64,000 bases of DNA. Origin: Halogranum gelatinilyticum (GTDB taxonomy: Archaea > Halobacteriota > Halobacteria > Halobacteriales > Haloferacaceae). Positions within the stretch are counted from its first letter, which is position 1, and each line of letters begins with the position of its first letter. Below are positions 48,682-57,000 of the stretch, piece after piece. The notes beneath the pieces were generated by a model. It was given only the letters and a program-made list of their open reading frames with translations, was not told the origin of the DNA and did no database searches. A program made the position numbers and the translations under genes. The stretch is from assembly GCF_900103715.1 (NCBI RefSeq), contig NZ_FNHL01000005.1, positions 124,001-188,000 of the forward strand. Reading direction: 5' to 3'.

Positions 48682-49767
48682 CTACTCCGTGAACGGTGTC
48701 GCTCCGGCGTCGATGCCGACGAGCGTGATGGTGCGCATCTCGACGTCCTCGAAGACAGCCCCCCAACCGCCGACCTCGACGAGGCTGTCGTCGGTGTCGA
48801 GGGTCACGGTCTTGTAGGCACTGAGGTCCGAAAGCGCCAGCCGCGACCGCGGCCGGTCGTCGCCGAGATACGAGAGGTCGACGACAGTCCCCTCGACCGA
48901 GGTCTCGCGCTCGGTTTCGAGGTCGATGCCATCGACGACGACCCGGAGTTCGTAGCCGTCCTGCCAGAGGCCGTTGCAGTCACGGACGAACTCCTCCATC
49001 GCGACGTAGGTGAACCGCTCGGGGTCGTCGGCGTAAACGGTCGGATAGAGGTCCCACAGACAGGTGAGGTAGTACCAGTGGAAGACGAAGGGGAGGATGC
49101 GGTCGTAGACGACGACGCCGTAGTCCTCGTCGGCACGGGTGTTCGGCGCGAAACAGGTCCGGTCGCGGTCGATGACGACGAGGAACGGCCCGGGAATGCT
49201 ACACGCTCGAATCTCGGAGAATGCTCCGGTCGGGTCGAACCCCTCGGGCGGGGTCTGGCCGTCGTCGACGTAGACTGACGCGCGGACGACGACACCACGC
49301 TCGCGGGCTTCACGGAGTTCCGGTATCAACAGTTCGAACTGCTCGTACGTCCCTGCTAGCTCGACGACCGTCTGGGCGTCGCTGATGAGACTGCGGGCGT
49401 TCTCGACGGCCGTCTCGACGCGCTTGGTCACGCTGACCCGGGAGTCCATCCGCTCGGGTTCACGGTAGCGCTCGCGAATCTCCTCGGCGGCGTCGTGCAG
49501 AAGTTCTCCCCGCGATTCGAGGTCGGTCATCGACTCGTCGGGTTCGCAGGGGCGGACGTACAGTTTGTCGCGCTCGATGGTCTCGACGTAGCCCTTCGTT
49601 TCCAGACTCCGGAGTACGTCGTAGACCTGCGAGACGGGGACGGCACTCTCGCGGCCGACGTCCACTGCAGGCGAGACGCCCATCTCCAAGAGCGTGAGGT
49701 AGGCGTCCGCCTGATACGACGTCAAGTCGGCGTACTCCAGTGCCTGCGAGAGCGTCTCACGGTCCAT
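48682..49767 (-). CDS. TrmB-family sugar-responsive regulator
   Basis: A 361-residue regulator. The N-terminal TrmB winged helix (residues ~1-75: L-T-S-Y-Q-A-D-A-Y-L-T-L-L, P-V-S-Q-V-Y-D-V-L-R-S-L-E-T-K-G-Y-V) is followed by a phospholipase D-like fold segment and the C-terminal TrmB sugar-binding domain (~230-361, with H-W-Y-Y-L-T-C-L-W). TrmB proteins control sugar transport and metabolism. The ABC importer and GH3 glycosidase genes downstream on the other strand are plausible targets, though two small genes intervene. A TATA-like element at 49788-49796 supports this start. Confidence 0.85.
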   Translation of the reverse strand: MDRETLSQALEYADLTSYQADAYLTLLEMGVSPAVDVGRESAVPVSQVYDVLRSLETKGYVETIERDKLYVRPCEPDESMTDLESRGELLHDAAEEIRERYREPERMDSRVSVTKRVETAVENARSLISDAQTVVELAGTYEQFELLIPELREARERGVVVRASVYVDDGQTPPEGFDPTGAFSEIRACSIPGPFLVVIDRDRTCFAPNTRADEDYGVVVYDRILPFVFHWYYLTCLWDLYPTVYADDPERFTYVAMEEFVRDCNGLWQDGYELRVVVDGIDLETERETSVEGTVVDLSYLGDDRPRSRLALSDLSAYKTVTLDTDDSLVEVGGWGAVFEDVEMRTITLVGIDAGATPFTE

Positions 49768-49787
49768 GGTGGCTCCCTGTATGTCTC

Positions 49788-49796
49788 AATATATGA
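49788..49796 (-). promoter_or_regulatory. TATA box of the trmB-like gene
   Basis: On the minus strand CATATATTG lies 21-29 nt upstream of the ATG at 49767, fitting a leaderless transcript. Confidence 0.55.
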
Positions 49797-49868
49797 AGGT
49801 TCGGAGGGAGAGAGTGGCCGCTCCGCTCGGCGGCGAGGGCGTGTGGACTGAGATCCGGTTGTTTCGGC

Positions 49869-50327
49869 CTACGCGCGTTCCTCGGCTAGTTCACGCGCCG
49901 CGGCCGGGGATACGGTGGTCGCCGGTACAGTTGCTTCGGGATCGGAAGACTCCGCCGCCAGTGCCCGTTCGAGACCGCGTTCGAGGCCCCACTCGTCGAT
50001 GTGGCCGTCGACGTACTGTCGGGTGACTTGCTCGAGAGGACTCGGGATGCGTGACGCCCGGACCAGATAGCGGTCGACGCGTCTCGTCACGGCCAGCCAA
50101 ACACACGCGAGCAGTCCTGCCGATACGAGGCCTAGTCCGCCGACGGCGGCGATGGTGGACGCACTCCCTTCGCCGACGAGCAAGAGCGTGGCCGTGGCGA
50201 GGACGCCGACGAGGACGAGAAACGAGAGAGCAAATCCCGCGAGTGCTACGACGCCGACAGCCCCGAGCAGATACAAGACGGCCCGTGCGACCGCCACCAG
50301 CTGCGGATATCTCGTTCGTGACTCCAT
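49869..50327 (-). CDS. Membrane protein of unknown function
   Basis: A 152-residue protein with two or three hydrophobic segments (~15-45 and ~55-80) and a basic R-R-V-D-R-Y loop. The soluble tail carries a short helix pair (R-Q-Y-V-D-G-H-I-D-E-W-G-L-E-R-G-L-E-R-A-L) that resembles a SHOCT-like oligomerisation element. No known family beyond that. It lies between the TrmB gene and a divergent small membrane protein. Confidence 0.6.
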   Translation of the reverse strand: MESRTRYPQLVAVARAVLYLLGAVGVVALAGFALSFLVLVGVLATATLLLVGEGSASTIAAVGGLGLVSAGLLACVWLAVTRRVDRYLVRASRIPSPLEQVTRQYVDGHIDEWGLERGLERALAAESSDPEATVPATTVSPAAARELAEERA

Positions 50328-50442
50328 CGTCCGACTCTACTACTGCTGGCGACAAAACCCTGTATCTCGTCGCGTCGAGATAGTCCGGTGATCCCGACCG
50401 TCCGGGCGGAACCCTCTTGTCGGTGGCTTCCCGCGAGTCTGT

Positions 50443-50637
50443 ATGCGCCAGAACTTCCTGTCGGTCCTCTTCGCGCTCGACGCCGTCCTCTTGGTGCTTC
50501 TCGCAGTCGGCTTTCTGTTCGTAGAGCCGGGGTCGACCGCCTACGCGATCTCGCAGGTTTCGCTCGCCATCATCTTGTTGACACTAGTCGCCATCGGTGT
50601 CGCCATCCGTCGAGGCGTTCAGTTCTACGAACCCTGA
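50443..50637 (+). CDS. Small two-helix membrane protein
   Basis: A 64-residue protein with two hydrophobic segments, ~6-27 (L-F-A-L-D-A-V-L-L-V-L-L-A-V-G-F-L) and ~38-55, and a basic loop I-R-R-G. No family recognised. Codon use matches its neighbours. It is followed by 132 bp of AT-richer sequence leading to the ABC transporter genes. Confidence 0.55.
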   Translation: MRQNFLSVLFALDAVLLVLLAVGFLFVEPGSTAYAISQVSLAIILLTLVAIGVAIRRGVQFYEP

Positions 50638-50716
50638 CCGATACGCTCCGTCGGAATACCGGCCGTCCGACCGCCTCGTTCTGATCATGTCAGGAAACAT
50701 ATTTATCGGGTGCCTA

Positions 50717-50747
50717 CATCAAAAGTATCATCAAAAATACATACATA
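50717..50747 (+). promoter_or_regulatory. Promoter region of the Opp/Dpp transporter operon
   Basis: CATCAAAA occurs twice 12 bp apart (50717-50724, 50729-50736), followed by an AT-rich ATACATACATA (50737-50747) that lies 23-33 nt before the ATG at 50770 and can serve as TATA box. The paired repeats are candidate regulator sites. Confidence 0.4.
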
Positions 50748-50769
50748 CGACCCGCAGAATTGCCTCTCT

Positions 50770-52590
50770 ATGTCCAACGATCACACAGTGGACGCACAGA
50801 GAGACCTTCGAAAGACACGCCGCCGGTTCATGCAGGCGGTGGGGGCTGCGGGAGCCGCTAGCATCGCTGGCTGTGCTGGCTCGAATCAGGATGCGGTGTC
50901 GACCGACGAGTCGGCAACCGAGTCGAGCGGTGACGGTAGTGACGGCGGTGACAGCGAGACGACCCAAGATTCGATGCAGATGACAGACCGGACGTTCACC
51001 ACTGCGACGACGTCCGTGCCGAAGGACATGCAGTTCAACCCCTACGGACAGAAGTACCCCGATCGCGCTGCACTCGCCATCTTCGAGAACCTGCTCTACG
51101 TCAACGAGGCGTCGAGTACGTTCATGCCGGGCATCCTCGAGTCGTGGGACATCGGGTCGGAGACAGTCACCCTCTCCGTTCGCGACGGATACCACTGGCA
51201 CAGCGGTGAGGCGGTCACCGCCGAGGACGTCGCGTTCAAGCTCGAACTGGAGATTCACAACGGGGCCGCCATCAGCAACGTCGTCGCCGCCGAGGACGTG
51301 ACCGTCGCCGACGAATCGACGGTCGAACTCGGTCTCAAGCGTGCGGTCTCCGACAAGGTGTTTCTCTACTCGCTGAAGCCCATCGCGCTTGACACGCCGC
51401 CCGCGGAGTTCCAGGAGTTCCTCGACGCCTACCGACAGGACGGCGAAGCACCCGAACTCGCCGAGAAAACGCTCGAAGAGCCGAACGGTACGGGGCCGTT
51501 CCAGTTCGTCCACGCACGGAACCAAGAGCTCGTCACCGAGCGCTTCGCCGACCACCCCGACGCGGACAAGATCAACTTCCCACGGATGAAGTGGAGCTAC
51601 CTCCAGTCCAACCAGAAGCAGTGGACGGCACTTCGGAGCAACACTATCGACGGCATCGACAACGTGTTCACGCCCGAAAACATCGCGCAGTCCTACGGCG
51701 ACCACATCCGAGAGATCCAGATGCCCGCCAACTGGGGGATGGGCGTCATGTTCAACCACGAGCACGAACACTACAGCCAGCAGAACGTCAAGCAGGCGAT
51801 CCAGTACGTCATCGACCGCGAGAAACTCGCCCAGACTGCCGGTGGGAAGATGCACGTCCCCGTCGAGGTCCCCTCCGGGCTCCCGGGGAACTTCGACGGC
51901 AGCTACAAGGAGTGGCTCGGCGAGTCGCTGTCGGACTTTGACGCCTACGAACCGAACACCGAGAAGGCCGCCCAGCTCCTCAACGAGGCCGGCTTCTCGA
52001 AGCAGGACGGGTCGTGGGTCGACGCGAACGGCAAGCCCCTCGAGTTCCCGTACAAGATCCCGTCCGGCTGGAACGACTGGACCGCCGGTGGGCAGTCCAT
52101 CGTGCAGGACCTCAACGACTTCGGCATCGACGCCTCGCTCAATCCGAGTCAGTCCTACTGGGGCGACATCTACGGCAACCAGGAGTACGTTGTCGCCGGC
52201 CTCGGCTGGCCGGACGGCAAGCTCTACCCGTACTTCTCGCTGAACAAACTGCTCAACGGCACCCGCTCGCGTGACATCCTGAAGTTCCCGCGGGAAGTCG
52301 AGGTGCCGCCCATCGGCGAGCCCGAGGGCGAGACGCGCACTGTCGAACTGGAGGCCGAACTGCAGGAACTCGCCGGACTGACTGGCGAAGAAGCAAAGCA
52401 GAAGACCCAGGAACTCGCGTGGGTCGTCAACCAGCATCTCCCGATGGCTCCGCTGATGGAGAAGGTCGACCAGTCGTGGGTCACCACTGACGACTGGAAC
52501 ACCGTCACGGCCGACGACGAGGACGCCATCGTCGACTGGCCGCAGTACTACCTGCCCCGCGAGGGCAAGCTGACCGCCAAGCCGGAGTAA
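50770..52590 (+). CDS. ABC transporter substrate-binding lipoprotein (Dpp/Opp family)
   Basis: A 606-residue solute-binding protein of SBP family 5. The Tat motif R-R-R-F-M-Q-A is at residues ~17-23 and the lipobox I-A-G-C ends at Cys35, followed by a Ser/Asp/Gly-rich linker. Family blocks are F-E-N-L-L-Y, V-R-D-G-Y-H-W-H-S-G-E-A-V-T-A-E-D-V-A-F and V-K-Q-A-I-Q-Y-V-I-D-R. It is anchored outside the membrane and feeds the permeases encoded 3 bp downstream. Members bind peptides or, in several archaea and Thermotoga, oligosaccharides; the GH3 neighbour favours a sugar. Confidence 0.88.
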   Translation: MSNDHTVDAQRDLRKTRRRFMQAVGAAGAASIAGCAGSNQDAVSTDESATESSGDGSDGGDSETTQDSMQMTDRTFTTATTSVPKDMQFNPYGQKYPDRAALAIFENLLYVNEASSTFMPGILESWDIGSETVTLSVRDGYHWHSGEAVTAEDVAFKLELEIHNGAAISNVVAAEDVTVADESTVELGLKRAVSDKVFLYSLKPIALDTPPAEFQEFLDAYRQDGEAPELAEKTLEEPNGTGPFQFVHARNQELVTERFADHPDADKINFPRMKWSYLQSNQKQWTALRSNTIDGIDNVFTPENIAQSYGDHIREIQMPANWGMGVMFNHEHEHYSQQNVKQAIQYVIDREKLAQTAGGKMHVPVEVPSGLPGNFDGSYKEWLGESLSDFDAYEPNTEKAAQLLNEAGFSKQDGSWVDANGKPLEFPYKIPSGWNDWTAGGQSIVQDLNDFGIDASLNPSQSYWGDIYGNQEYVVAGLGWPDGKLYPYFSLNKLLNGTRSRDILKFPREVEVPPIGEPEGETRTVELEAELQELAGLTGEEAKQKTQELAWVVNQHLPMAPLMEKVDQSWVTTDDWNTVTADDEDAIVDWPQYYLPREGKLTAKPE

Positions 52591-52593
52591 GTC

Positions 52594-53616
52594 ATGTACG
52601 ACTACTTCGTCAAGCGGACCGGGCAGGCACTCTTCACGGCGTTCGTCGTGGTGTCGCTCTCGTTCGCACTGGTTCGGCTCATGCCGGGCAACCCGGCCGA
52701 CCAGCTCCGCGGCCAACTCATCCGGAACAACCCCGACCTCTCCCAACAGGAAATCAACCGCCGGGTCGCCAACTACATCAACATCGATGTCTCCGCGCCG
52801 CTACACGAGCAATATCTCTCGTACATCGCGGGTATCCTGCAGGGTGACCTCGGCCGGTCGATCAGTCAGAACGCCCCCGTTTCGGAGATTCTGGGGCAGG
52901 CACTGCCGTGGACGGTCTTCGCGTTCTCGGTCGCCATCCTGCTCATGTTCGCCGTGGGTATCGCTCTCGGGGCGGTCATGGCCTACCAAGAGGGCAGCCG
53001 CTTCGACGTCGGGACGACTGGTCTCGGAATCGTCCTCAACTCGACGCCGAACTACGTGACCGCGCTGTTGTTCCTCTACGTCTTCGGCTACACGCTCGGC
53101 TGGTTCCCGACGAGCGGGCAGATCTCCTCACAGGTCGTGCCCATCGTCGACCCGCTGCAGCCGGTCGCGACGTTCCAGTTCGTCGCCGACGCGGTCTACC
53201 ACGCGAGCCTGCTCATCGCTGCCGTCGTCATCACCGGTTTCGGTGGTGTCGCGCTGGCGATGCGCGGCAACAGTATCCAAGTACTCGGCGAGGACTACCT
53301 CCGGGTGGCCCGCCTCCGCGGGCTTTCGGACACCCGAATCGCGCTGCGCTACGTCGCCCGCAACGCCATCCTCCCGATGTACACGGGCCTGCTGCTGGCC
53401 TTCGGCGGCGTCATCGGCGGTTCGGCCATCCTCGAGCAGGTGTTCACCTACCCTGGACTCGGCTACTACATCGTCGCCGCCGTCGAGGCGCGCGACTATC
53501 CGCTGATGATGGGTGGGTTCGTCCTCATCACGCTCGCCGTCGTCGTCGGCGCGTTCATCGCCGACCTGACGTACGGCTTGGTCGACCCGCGTGTCTCCAC
53601 GGGTGGTGACGCATGA
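52594..53616 (+). CDS. ABC transporter permease (DppB-like)
   Basis: A 340-residue binding-protein-dependent permease. It starts with the DppB hallmark R-T-G-Q-A-L-F-T-A-F-V-V-V-S-L-S-F-A-L, has six membrane segments, a long outer loop after the first, and the EAA-type loop L-R-V-A-R-L-R-G-L-S near residue 235. It forms the channel together with the next gene product. It overlaps the DppC-like gene by 4 bp. Confidence 0.88.
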   Translation: MYDYFVKRTGQALFTAFVVVSLSFALVRLMPGNPADQLRGQLIRNNPDLSQQEINRRVANYINIDVSAPLHEQYLSYIAGILQGDLGRSISQNAPVSEILGQALPWTVFAFSVAILLMFAVGIALGAVMAYQEGSRFDVGTTGLGIVLNSTPNYVTALLFLYVFGYTLGWFPTSGQISSQVVPIVDPLQPVATFQFVADAVYHASLLIAAVVITGFGGVALAMRGNSIQVLGEDYLRVARLRGLSDTRIALRYVARNAILPMYTGLLLAFGGVIGGSAILEQVFTYPGLGYYIVAAVEARDYPLMMGGFVLITLAVVVGAFIADLTYGLVDPRVSTGGDA

Positions 53617-54731
53617 GCCGCGAGAACCACACCAACAGCCTCGCTGCGGGGGGCTTCGGCACTGTCGCCGACTCTTCGCTGAGCCGGACCGAACGGACAC
53701 GTCGCCTGTTCGACCTGTGGCTCCTCGCACCCCTGCGGGTCGTCTGGGACGACACGCGCGCCCGAATCGGTGCGGTGCTCGTCGTCGGCTTCGTCTTCAT
53801 GGGCGTCGCCGGTCCGACGCTCGTTGCCGAGCCCCGAATCGGGCAGGGTGCGATTCTCGTCGGCCCCTTCCACGGCGGGGTCGTCGGTGGGAGCTGGTAC
53901 GAGTTCAGCTCGACCTCTCTGTTCGGCGTCGCGGTCCCGTGGCTGGCGTTCAACTGGCCACTCGGCACCGACAACGTCGGCCGCGGCATCCTCGAGCAGG
54001 TCGTCCACGCGACCCCGCGGATGCTCACGATGATTACGAGTGCCGGGCTGTTCGTCACCGTTCTCGGAACGAGTGTCGGCGCGCTCGCCGGATACAGTGG
54101 CGGCCGCGTCGACCAGGCACTCTCGACGGTCATCGACATCGTGATGACGCTGCCGGGGCTGCCCCTGCTTCTCATCCTCGTCGCACTGCTCGAACCGAGC
54201 AACCCAATCGTCCTCGGGCTCGTGCTCTCACTGCAGGCGTGGGCCGGGATGGCTCGCGCCATCCGCTCGCAGGTGCTGACGATCCGGTCGACCTCGTACG
54301 TCGAGTCGGCCCGCGCGATGGGGCTGTCGACGCCGACCATCGTCGCGAAGGAGGTCGTCCCCAACATCATGCCGTTCGTGATGATCAACATGGTCAACGC
54401 GATGCGCGGGGTCATCTTCGCCTCCGTCGGCCTGTACTTCCTCGGCCTGCTGCCGTTCAGAGAAGTCGTCAACTGGGGTGTCATGCTCCAGCTCGCCTAC
54501 TCCAACGGCGGTCTGCTCACGCTCGACGCCGCCCACTGGCTGCTCGTGCCGATGGTCGCCATCGTCCTCTTGTCGATGGCACTCATCCTCTTCGCACAGG
54601 GGATGGACCGGGTGTTCAACCCGCGCGTCCGTGCTCGTCACGCGAACACGATGTCGACGGACAACGATACGTCGTCGTCGGACCCGGCGTCGCCGGACCC
54701 GACGTCACCGGCTCCCGGAGGGAACCAATGA
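53613..54731 (+). CDS. ABC transporter permease (DppC-like)
   Basis: A 372-residue permease with the DppC layout: a first segment at ~55-75, then an outer loop with W-P-L-G-T-D-N-V-G-R-G-I-L, five further segments and an EAA loop Y-V-E-S-A-R-A-M-G-L-S. The loop between the first segment and the G-T-D-N motif is longer than usual, and the C-terminus carries a Ser/Pro/Asp tail. It overlaps the ATPase gene by 4 bp. Confidence 0.87.
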   Translation: MSRENHTNSLAAGGFGTVADSSLSRTERTRRLFDLWLLAPLRVVWDDTRARIGAVLVVGFVFMGVAGPTLVAEPRIGQGAILVGPFHGGVVGGSWYEFSSTSLFGVAVPWLAFNWPLGTDNVGRGILEQVVHATPRMLTMITSAGLFVTVLGTSVGALAGYSGGRVDQALSTVIDIVMTLPGLPLLLILVALLEPSNPIVLGLVLSLQAWAGMARAIRSQVLTIRSTSYVESARAMGLSTPTIVAKEVVPNIMPFVMINMVNAMRGVIFASVGLYFLGLLPFREVVNWGVMLQLAYSNGGLLTLDAAHWLLVPMVAIVLLSMALILFAQGMDRVFNPRVRARHANTMSTDNDTSSSDPASPDPTSPAPGGNQ

Positions 54732-55810
54732 GCGACTCGTTCACCGCGGAGGCCGTGGCCGACACGACCGACGTCGACACGGACCCGACCGCCGAGGACG
54801 TCATCCTCGAGTGTCGGGACCTCTCGGTCTCCTTCGAGATGGACCGCGGGACCTCCCGCGTCCTCCACGACGTCGACATGGACATCCGTCGGGGTGAGAT
54901 TCTCGGCATCGTCGGCGAGTCGGGCAGTGGGAAGTCGATGTTCGCCTCCGCCCTGCTCAACGCCGTCGTCAGCCCCGGTCGAACCGAGGGAAGCGTCACC
55001 TACCACCCGCCTGACGACGAGGCCGACCCGGTCGAAGTGCTCGGCCTCGACAAAGGACCGTTGAGAAGCCTCCGCTGGGAGGACATCTCGATGGTGTTCC
55101 AGGGGGCGATGAGTTCGTTCAACCCGACGATGGGCTTCCGCGAGCACTTCGTCGAGACGCTCGACGCCCACGACTACGACGTCGCCGCGGGCATCGAGCG
55201 AGCCGAGGAACTGCTCTCGGACCTCTATCTCGACCCGGACCGTGTCCTCGACTCGTATCCGCACGAACTCTCCGGTGGGATGAAACAGCGGGTGCTCATC
55301 GCACTCGCACTCGTCCTCGAACCGGAGGTGCTCGTGATGGACGAGCCGACGGCCGCGCTCGACCTTCTCATGCAGCGTTCGATCATCAGTCTGCTGTCGG
55401 ACCTGCGTGACAAGTACGACCTCACGATGGTCTTCATCACGCACGACCTGCCGCTCGTCACCAAACTCGCCGACCGCATCGGTGTGCTCTACGCGTTCGA
55501 GTTCGCCGAGGTTGGCGACACGACGGAGATGGTCCACGACCCGAAACATCCCTACACCCGTGCCCTACTCAACGCGACCCCGAACCTCGACGCACCGCTC
55601 TCGGAGATGCGGCCCATCGAGGGTGCAGCCCCTGACCCGGTCAACGTCCCGGCGGGCTGTCCCTACCACGAACGCTGTCCGCTCGCGACCGCGGAGTGTG
55701 AAGACGTGAAGCCCGCGATGGACGCAGTCTCGGCGACTCACGAGGTCGCCTGCCACCACTGGTCCGACGTCGACGACGAGATCCCCCTCTCGACGGGGGT
55801 GCAGCGATGA
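54728..55810 (+). CDS. ABC transporter ATPase (DppD-like)
   Basis: A 360-residue ATPase. Walker A is G-E-S-G-S-G-K-S, the signature E-L-S-G-G-M-K-Q-R, and Walker B V-L-V-M-D-E-P-T-A-A-L-D. A C-terminal oligopeptide-transporter domain carries G-C-P-Y-H-E-R-C-P plus two more Cys, a set that binds an Fe-S cluster in DppD relatives. The ATG at 54728 overlaps the permease stop as ATGA; upstream in-frame sequence is antisense-like and rejected. Confidence 0.88.
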   Translation: MSDSFTAEAVADTTDVDTDPTAEDVILECRDLSVSFEMDRGTSRVLHDVDMDIRRGEILGIVGESGSGKSMFASALLNAVVSPGRTEGSVTYHPPDDEADPVEVLGLDKGPLRSLRWEDISMVFQGAMSSFNPTMGFREHFVETLDAHDYDVAAGIERAEELLSDLYLDPDRVLDSYPHELSGGMKQRVLIALALVLEPEVLVMDEPTAALDLLMQRSIISLLSDLRDKYDLTMVFITHDLPLVTKLADRIGVLYAFEFAEVGDTTEMVHDPKHPYTRALLNATPNLDAPLSEMRPIEGAAPDPVNVPAGCPYHERCPLATAECEDVKPAMDAVSATHEVACHHWSDVDDEIPLSTGVQR

Positions 55811-56907
55811 GCACCGACCAGCCTGTCCTCTCGCTGTCGGACGTCGACGTCCACTTCGAGAAGTCCGGTGGCGGCCTCAATCCCTTCGCTGACCAGCCGA
55901 CGGTCCGAGCCGTCGACGGCGTGAGCCTCGATATCGGCAGCAACGACGTCGTCGCCATCGTCGGCGAGAGTGGGTCAGGAAAGACGACGCTCGGTAAGAC
56001 CGCCGTCGGCCTCCAACAGCCGACTGGCGGGTCCATCAGCTACCGCGGGCAGGACATCTGGGAGGCGAAGAAGTGGCGGTCGAACCCCGAGATACCCTTC
56101 GAGGAGATCCGCCGTTCACTGCAGATCATCCACCAGGACCCCGGGGCGGCGCTGAACCCGAACCGGACGGTCATGTCGTCGCTGGCAGCGCCGCTCAAGC
56201 GCTGGCAGCCCGACCTCGACTCGGAGGACCGCGAGGCGCGTATCCTCCACTTCATCGAGCGGGTGGGGATGTCGCCGCCAGAGGACTACGCCCACCGCTA
56301 CCCACACCAGCTCTCGGGTGGCGAGAAGCAGCGTGTCGCGCTCGTGCGGGCACTCCTGATGAACCCGGACGTCATCCTCGCCGACGAGGCCGTCAGCGCG
56401 CTCGACGTGAGCCTCCGCGTGGAGATGATGGACCTGATGCTCGAACTGCAGGAGGGGTTCGACACCTCGTTCCTGTTCATCAGCCACGACCTCTCGAACG
56501 CGCGGTACATCGCCGAACACGCCGGGGGTCGCCTCGGCGTGATGTATCTCGGCGAGCTGGTCGAACTCGGTCCTGCCGACGAAGTCCTGCAGAATCCACA
56601 GCACCCCTACACGAAGGTTCTGAAGTGGGCAACTCCGGAGTTGGGAGTCGACGAAGGTCCCAGCGAGCCGCCGGTCCGCGAAATCGACATCCCGGACCCG
56701 GTGAACCCACCGGCCGGCTGTCGCTTCCACACGCGATGTCCAAACGCGACCGAACAGTGTCGGACTGCCGCGCCGGCGGCGACGGCCGTCGACGGCGACG
56801 AACGACATCAGGTCGCCTGCTACCGGGCAACCGAGGACGACGCCTACTGGAACAGCACGCCGCTTGATGGGGCGACACTCGACGACGGCGCGGCAGGAGA
56901 GCACTGA
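55807..56907 (+). CDS. ABC transporter ATPase (DppF-like)
   Basis: A 366-residue second ATPase forming a heterodimer with the preceding one. Walker A is G-E-S-G-S-G-K-T-T, the signature Q-L-S-G-G-E-K-Q-R, and Walker B V-I-L-A-D-E-A-V-S-A-L-D (Ala for Pro in the usual D-E-P). The C-terminal G-C-R-F-H-T-R-C-P and later Cys mirror the Fe-S-type motif. It overlaps the previous gene by 4 bp. Confidence 0.88.
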   Translation: MSTDQPVLSLSDVDVHFEKSGGGLNPFADQPTVRAVDGVSLDIGSNDVVAIVGESGSGKTTLGKTAVGLQQPTGGSISYRGQDIWEAKKWRSNPEIPFEEIRRSLQIIHQDPGAALNPNRTVMSSLAAPLKRWQPDLDSEDREARILHFIERVGMSPPEDYAHRYPHQLSGGEKQRVALVRALLMNPDVILADEAVSALDVSLRVEMMDLMLELQEGFDTSFLFISHDLSNARYIAEHAGGRLGVMYLGELVELGPADEVLQNPQHPYTKVLKWATPELGVDEGPSEPPVREIDIPDPVNPPAGCRFHTRCPNATEQCRTAAPAATAVDGDERHQVACYRATEDDAYWNSTPLDGATLDDGAAGEH

Positions 56908-57000
56908 GAAATGGCCGCTACTCTCTCACGACAGGCCCACGATTCACACGACGACGTCCACCCCCACTCACACTCCCACAACCACTAACACTACAACCCC

